A model generated the notes under the pieces. That model did not search any database, was not told the DNA's origin, and saw only the letters and a list, made by a program, of their open reading frames with translations. Both the position numbers and the translations under genes were made by a program. From Actinomycetota bacterium (GTDB lineage: Bacteria > Actinomycetota > Humimicrobiia > Humimicrobiales > Humimicrobiaceae), in assembly GCA_023379515.1 (NCBI GenBank), contig JAMCQQ010000039.1:1-7461 (forward strand): DNA of 7,461 nt, in the 5' to 3' direction. How positions within the stretch are numbered: position 1 is the stretch's first letter; each line of letters begins with the position of its first letter. This document shows, piece by piece, positions 5,430 through 7,461 of this stretch.

Positions 5430-6653
5430 TTAAAAATCTTGATTTCTCAATAAATATACTTCTATCTCTGAATTTTTTTCTATATTTCCCATTTCTTCGG
5501 GAAAAACAGCCAATCCGTCTGCTTCTGACATTGACATCAGTATCCCGGAACCCTGCATTCCGGTTGATTTAAAGTATGTCTTATCTTCAATTTTCTCTAT
5601 TTTTACTCTGATAAAATCCGTTCTCCCTTCCTTGTGCTTGAACTCAGAAGATGCTCTTGCAGTGATTTTATCTCTGAAAAGTTTTTTATCCCCCATGATT
5701 TTCTTTATGAGAGGCCTTACATAAAGCTCAAAGCAAACCATAACAGACACAGGATTTCCCGGAAGTGCAAAGATAAATTTATCATTATAAGTTAAAAATG
5801 CCAAAGGTCTTCCTGGTCTTTGATTAACTCTCCAGAAAACAAATTCTGCATCTAATTCACCCAGAATTTCTTTAACAAAATCATAGTCTCCAACAGATAC
5901 TCCCCCGGTGAGCAGTAATATGTCACAATCGCTTAAAGCCTTGCCTATTTTTTTCTTCAATATTTCTTTATCATCCCTCACAATACCATATCTTTTGGAA
6001 CAGGCACCTGCTTCTTTTATCTGGGCGGATAAGGAATAGCTGTTGCTGTCTCTTACCTTACCGGCTTCCAGTTTTTCATGTATTTCCACAAGCTCACTTC
6101 CGGTAGCAAGTATTCCAACTGTTGGAGGAAAATTAGTTAAAATCTCACTTCTGCCGATTGACGCCATTACCCCGATATCACCGGGAAAAATTTTCTTACC
6201 TTTATTAATGACAATATCGCCTTTTTTAATATCTTCACCCTTGTATCTTACATTTTCACCTTGCTTGCATTCTTTGAAAATCAGCACATCTTTTCCTTCT
6301 TTTATTGCATCTTCCTTCATTACAACGCAATCACTGCCTTCAGGAATGGGAGCTCCGGTCATTATCTGGATACAATATCCTGATTCCAGCTTGTTTTTAG
6401 GAATTTTTCCAGCCGGCAAATCTTCTTTTATAAGCGCGAGTTTTATAGGATAATTTTTATCGGCACCTATTATATCAATAGCTTTAACCGCAAAACCATC
6501 CATTGCAGAATTATCATAGGCAGGAATAAAATCTTCAGATATCACATTTTCCGCAAGTATCATTCCAAGGCTATCGAGCAAAGATACCTTTTTTATTTTA
6601 TGTTTTACCGGACAGCTAAGAACTTTTTCCTGAGCCTCTTTTACTGAAAGCAT
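5430..6653 (-). CDS. moeA: Molybdopterin molybdenumtransferase MoeA
   Basis: 407 residues, the usual full length. Cytoplasmic enzyme that hydrolyses adenylated molybdopterin and inserts molybdate (or tungstate), the last step of basic Moco synthesis. Family landmarks: PAYDNSAMDGFAV (44-56), IMTGAPIPEG (97-106), GENVRYKGEDI (132-142), the MogA-like domain III with ILATGSELVE (181-190), LLTGGVSVGDYDFVKEIL (247-264), RPGRPLAF (279-286) and ALPGNPVSVMVCFELYV (296-312), then the beta-rich domain IV to the end. No key position appears lost. The ATG overlaps the folBK stop by 13 bases and has no clear ribosome binding site, suggesting coupled translation. It is transcribed ahead of, and probably separately from, the riboswitch-controlled tup-moa operon: no strong terminator follows, so read-through into the leader is possible. 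Confidence 0.97.
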   Translation of the reverse strand: MLSVKEAQEKVLSCPVKHKIKKVSLLDSLGMILAENVISEDFIPAYDNSAMDGFAVKAIDIIGADKNYPIKLALIKEDLPAGKIPKNKLESGYCIQIMTGAPIPEGSDCVVMKEDAIKEGKDVLIFKECKQGENVRYKGEDIKKGDIVINKGKKIFPGDIGVMASIGRSEILTNFPPTVGILATGSELVEIHEKLEAGKVRDSNSYSLSAQIKEAGACSKRYGIVRDDKEILKKKIGKALSDCDILLLTGGVSVGDYDFVKEILGELDAEFVFWRVNQRPGRPLAFLTYNDKFIFALPGNPVSVMVCFELYVRPLIKKIMGDKKLFRDKITARASSEFKHKEGRTDFIRVKIEKIEDKTYFKSTGMQGSGILMSMSEADGLAVFPEEMGNIEKNSEIEVYLLRNQDF

Positions 6654-7461
6654 TTTAATTTGGTTACTTTCTCTTTGAAGTTATGTTCATTAATATAATC
6701 CAAAATATTTTTATTCTTAAGCATAAAATCAGGTGAAATCTCACTGAGTGGAACAAGAACAAAATTCCTTTCAAAAATTTTTGGATGCGGCAGCTTCAAT
6801 AAATCAGAATCTATCTTTAACCCGTCAAAAGTTAATATGTCTACGTCTATTGTTCTGGGTCCATATCTTGCATAATTTGATTTTCTCCCAAAATCAAATT
6901 CTATCTTTTTGGCATAACCTAAAAGTTCAAAGGCGCTGTAAGCACCTTTAACTTCTGCTTTTAACACAATATTGTAAAAGTACTCCTGATTCTCCACATA
7001 CATCGGTTCTGTCTCATAAATGGAAGAAACAGAAATAATATCAAGGTTTTGATTAGCTTTGAGTTTTTTTACTGCATCCTTCAAATTCTTTTCCCGGTCA
7101 CCAAGGTTGGATCCCAAAGATAAAAATACAATCGATTTTTTACCCGTTTTAAGTTCGTAATCATGGCCATCTGCATTTCTTTCCAATTCAAGCTCGACAC
7201 CAACCGATCCGATACTCTCCTTTATAGGAGGAGAGATTTTTTCAACCCTTATTTTTACTTTTAATATAAGCGGCGAATAAGAAATTATTTTTTTTGCAAG
7301 AACTTCCGAAAAAGTCTCAAGCAGATTAAACCTGTTGTTAGAATTTATTTCTTTAATCAGCTTAATTATTTCAGAATAATTAACCGTATCCAAAATATTA
7401 TCCTGATACAGTCCATCTTTTTCAAAACTATCTTTAGCAATGTCAATGCTTATATTGAAAA
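6641..7461 (-). CDS. folBK: Fused dihydroneopterin aldolase / HPPK (FolB-FolK), 5' end missing
   Basis: An open frame of 272 residues that continues through the right edge. A TTG at 7393 could be read as a start, but the 22 codons before it are open and fit the FolB fold, so the gene begins outside the window. The FolB part (to about in-window residue 95) shows LDTVNYSEIIKLIKE, FNLLETFSEVLAKKI and KIRVEKISPPI, the last holding the catalytic-type lysine. The FolK part follows a short linker: FLSLGSNLGDREKNL, SSIYETEPM, YGPRTIDVDILTF (the two Asp bind Mg2+), LPHPKIFERNFVLVPL. FolB cleaves dihydroneopterin to 6-hydroxymethyl-dihydropterin, which FolK pyrophosphorylates; both are steps of folate synthesis. 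The fusion passes the product straight to the next enzyme. It overlaps moeA by 13 bases, so it shares its transcript. Confidence 0.93.
   Translation of the reverse strand, partial: FNISIDIAKDSFEKDGLYQDNILDTVNYSEIIKLIKEINSNNRFNLLETFSEVLAKKIISYSPLILKVKIRVEKISPPIKESIGSVGVELELERNADGHDYELKTGKKSIVFLSLGSNLGDREKNLKDAVKKLKANQNLDIISVSSIYETEPMYVENQEYFYNIVLKAEVKGAYSAFELLGYAKKIEFDFGRKSNYARYGPRTIDVDILTFDGLKIDSDLLKLPHPKIFERNFVLVPLSEISPDFMLKNKNILDYINEHNFKEKVTKLKCFQ

Noticed and set aside
6641..7393. Complete 250-residue gene starting at TTG 7393
   Set aside because: The frame stays open to the window's right edge and the extra residues match the FolB fold, so the gene is only partly in view.

Overview
The window is a single-strand (all minus) gene block for molybdenum/tungsten cofactor (Moco/Wco) synthesis and tungstate uptake. 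Reading in the direction of transcription, from high to low coordinates, it holds: a bifunctional folate gene folBK (5' end outside the window), moeA, a 392-base regulatory leader, tupA, tupB, tupC, moaA, moaC, a MOSC-domain gene, and the first 71 codons of a mogA/moaB-type gene that runs off the left edge. I see no tRNA, rRNA, transposon, CRISPR array or plus-strand gene. The DNA is AT-rich (clearly below 50% GC by eye) and most genes abut or overlap. The gene set (tungstate-type transporter, full pterin branch, a MOSC protein of the kind often seen in strict anaerobes) and the lipoprotein-type binding protein suggest an anaerobic bacterium, possibly Clostridia-like or an uncultivated low-GC lineage. 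I cannot name the organism from this window.

There seem to be two transcription units. folBK and moeA overlap by 13 bases and are read from a promoter beyond the right edge. Directly behind the moeA stop codon lies a TTGACA-type promoter, followed by a leader RNA and then tupABC-moaA-moaC-MOSC-mogA. In that second unit tupB/tupC, tupC/moaA, moaC/MOSC and MOSC/mogA all overlap, so translation is probably coupled.

The leader is the most interesting part. It carries a strong match, from memory, to the Moco riboswitch found upstream of E. coli moaA. Where E. coli has the moaA ribosome binding site and start codon, this leader has AAGGAG and an ATG that opens a 23-codon reading frame. The last half of that small frame encodes a textbook intrinsic terminator (9-bp perfect stem plus seven T). 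No obvious RNA antiterminator is visible. This suggests a three-step switch: Moco binding hides the small ORF's start, the small ORF is not translated, the terminator folds, and the downstream operon is shut off. If this is right, a translation-type aptamer has been turned into a transcription attenuator by means of a leader peptide.

Together the genes would import tungstate (TupABC), convert GTP to cyclic pyranopterin monophosphate (MoaA, MoaC), adenylate molybdopterin (MogA), insert the metal (MoeA), and possibly sulfurate or transfer the cofactor (MOSC). The molybdopterin synthase genes (moaD, moaE) and their activator are not in the window. The adjacent FolBK makes the other GTP-derived pterin product, the folate precursor.
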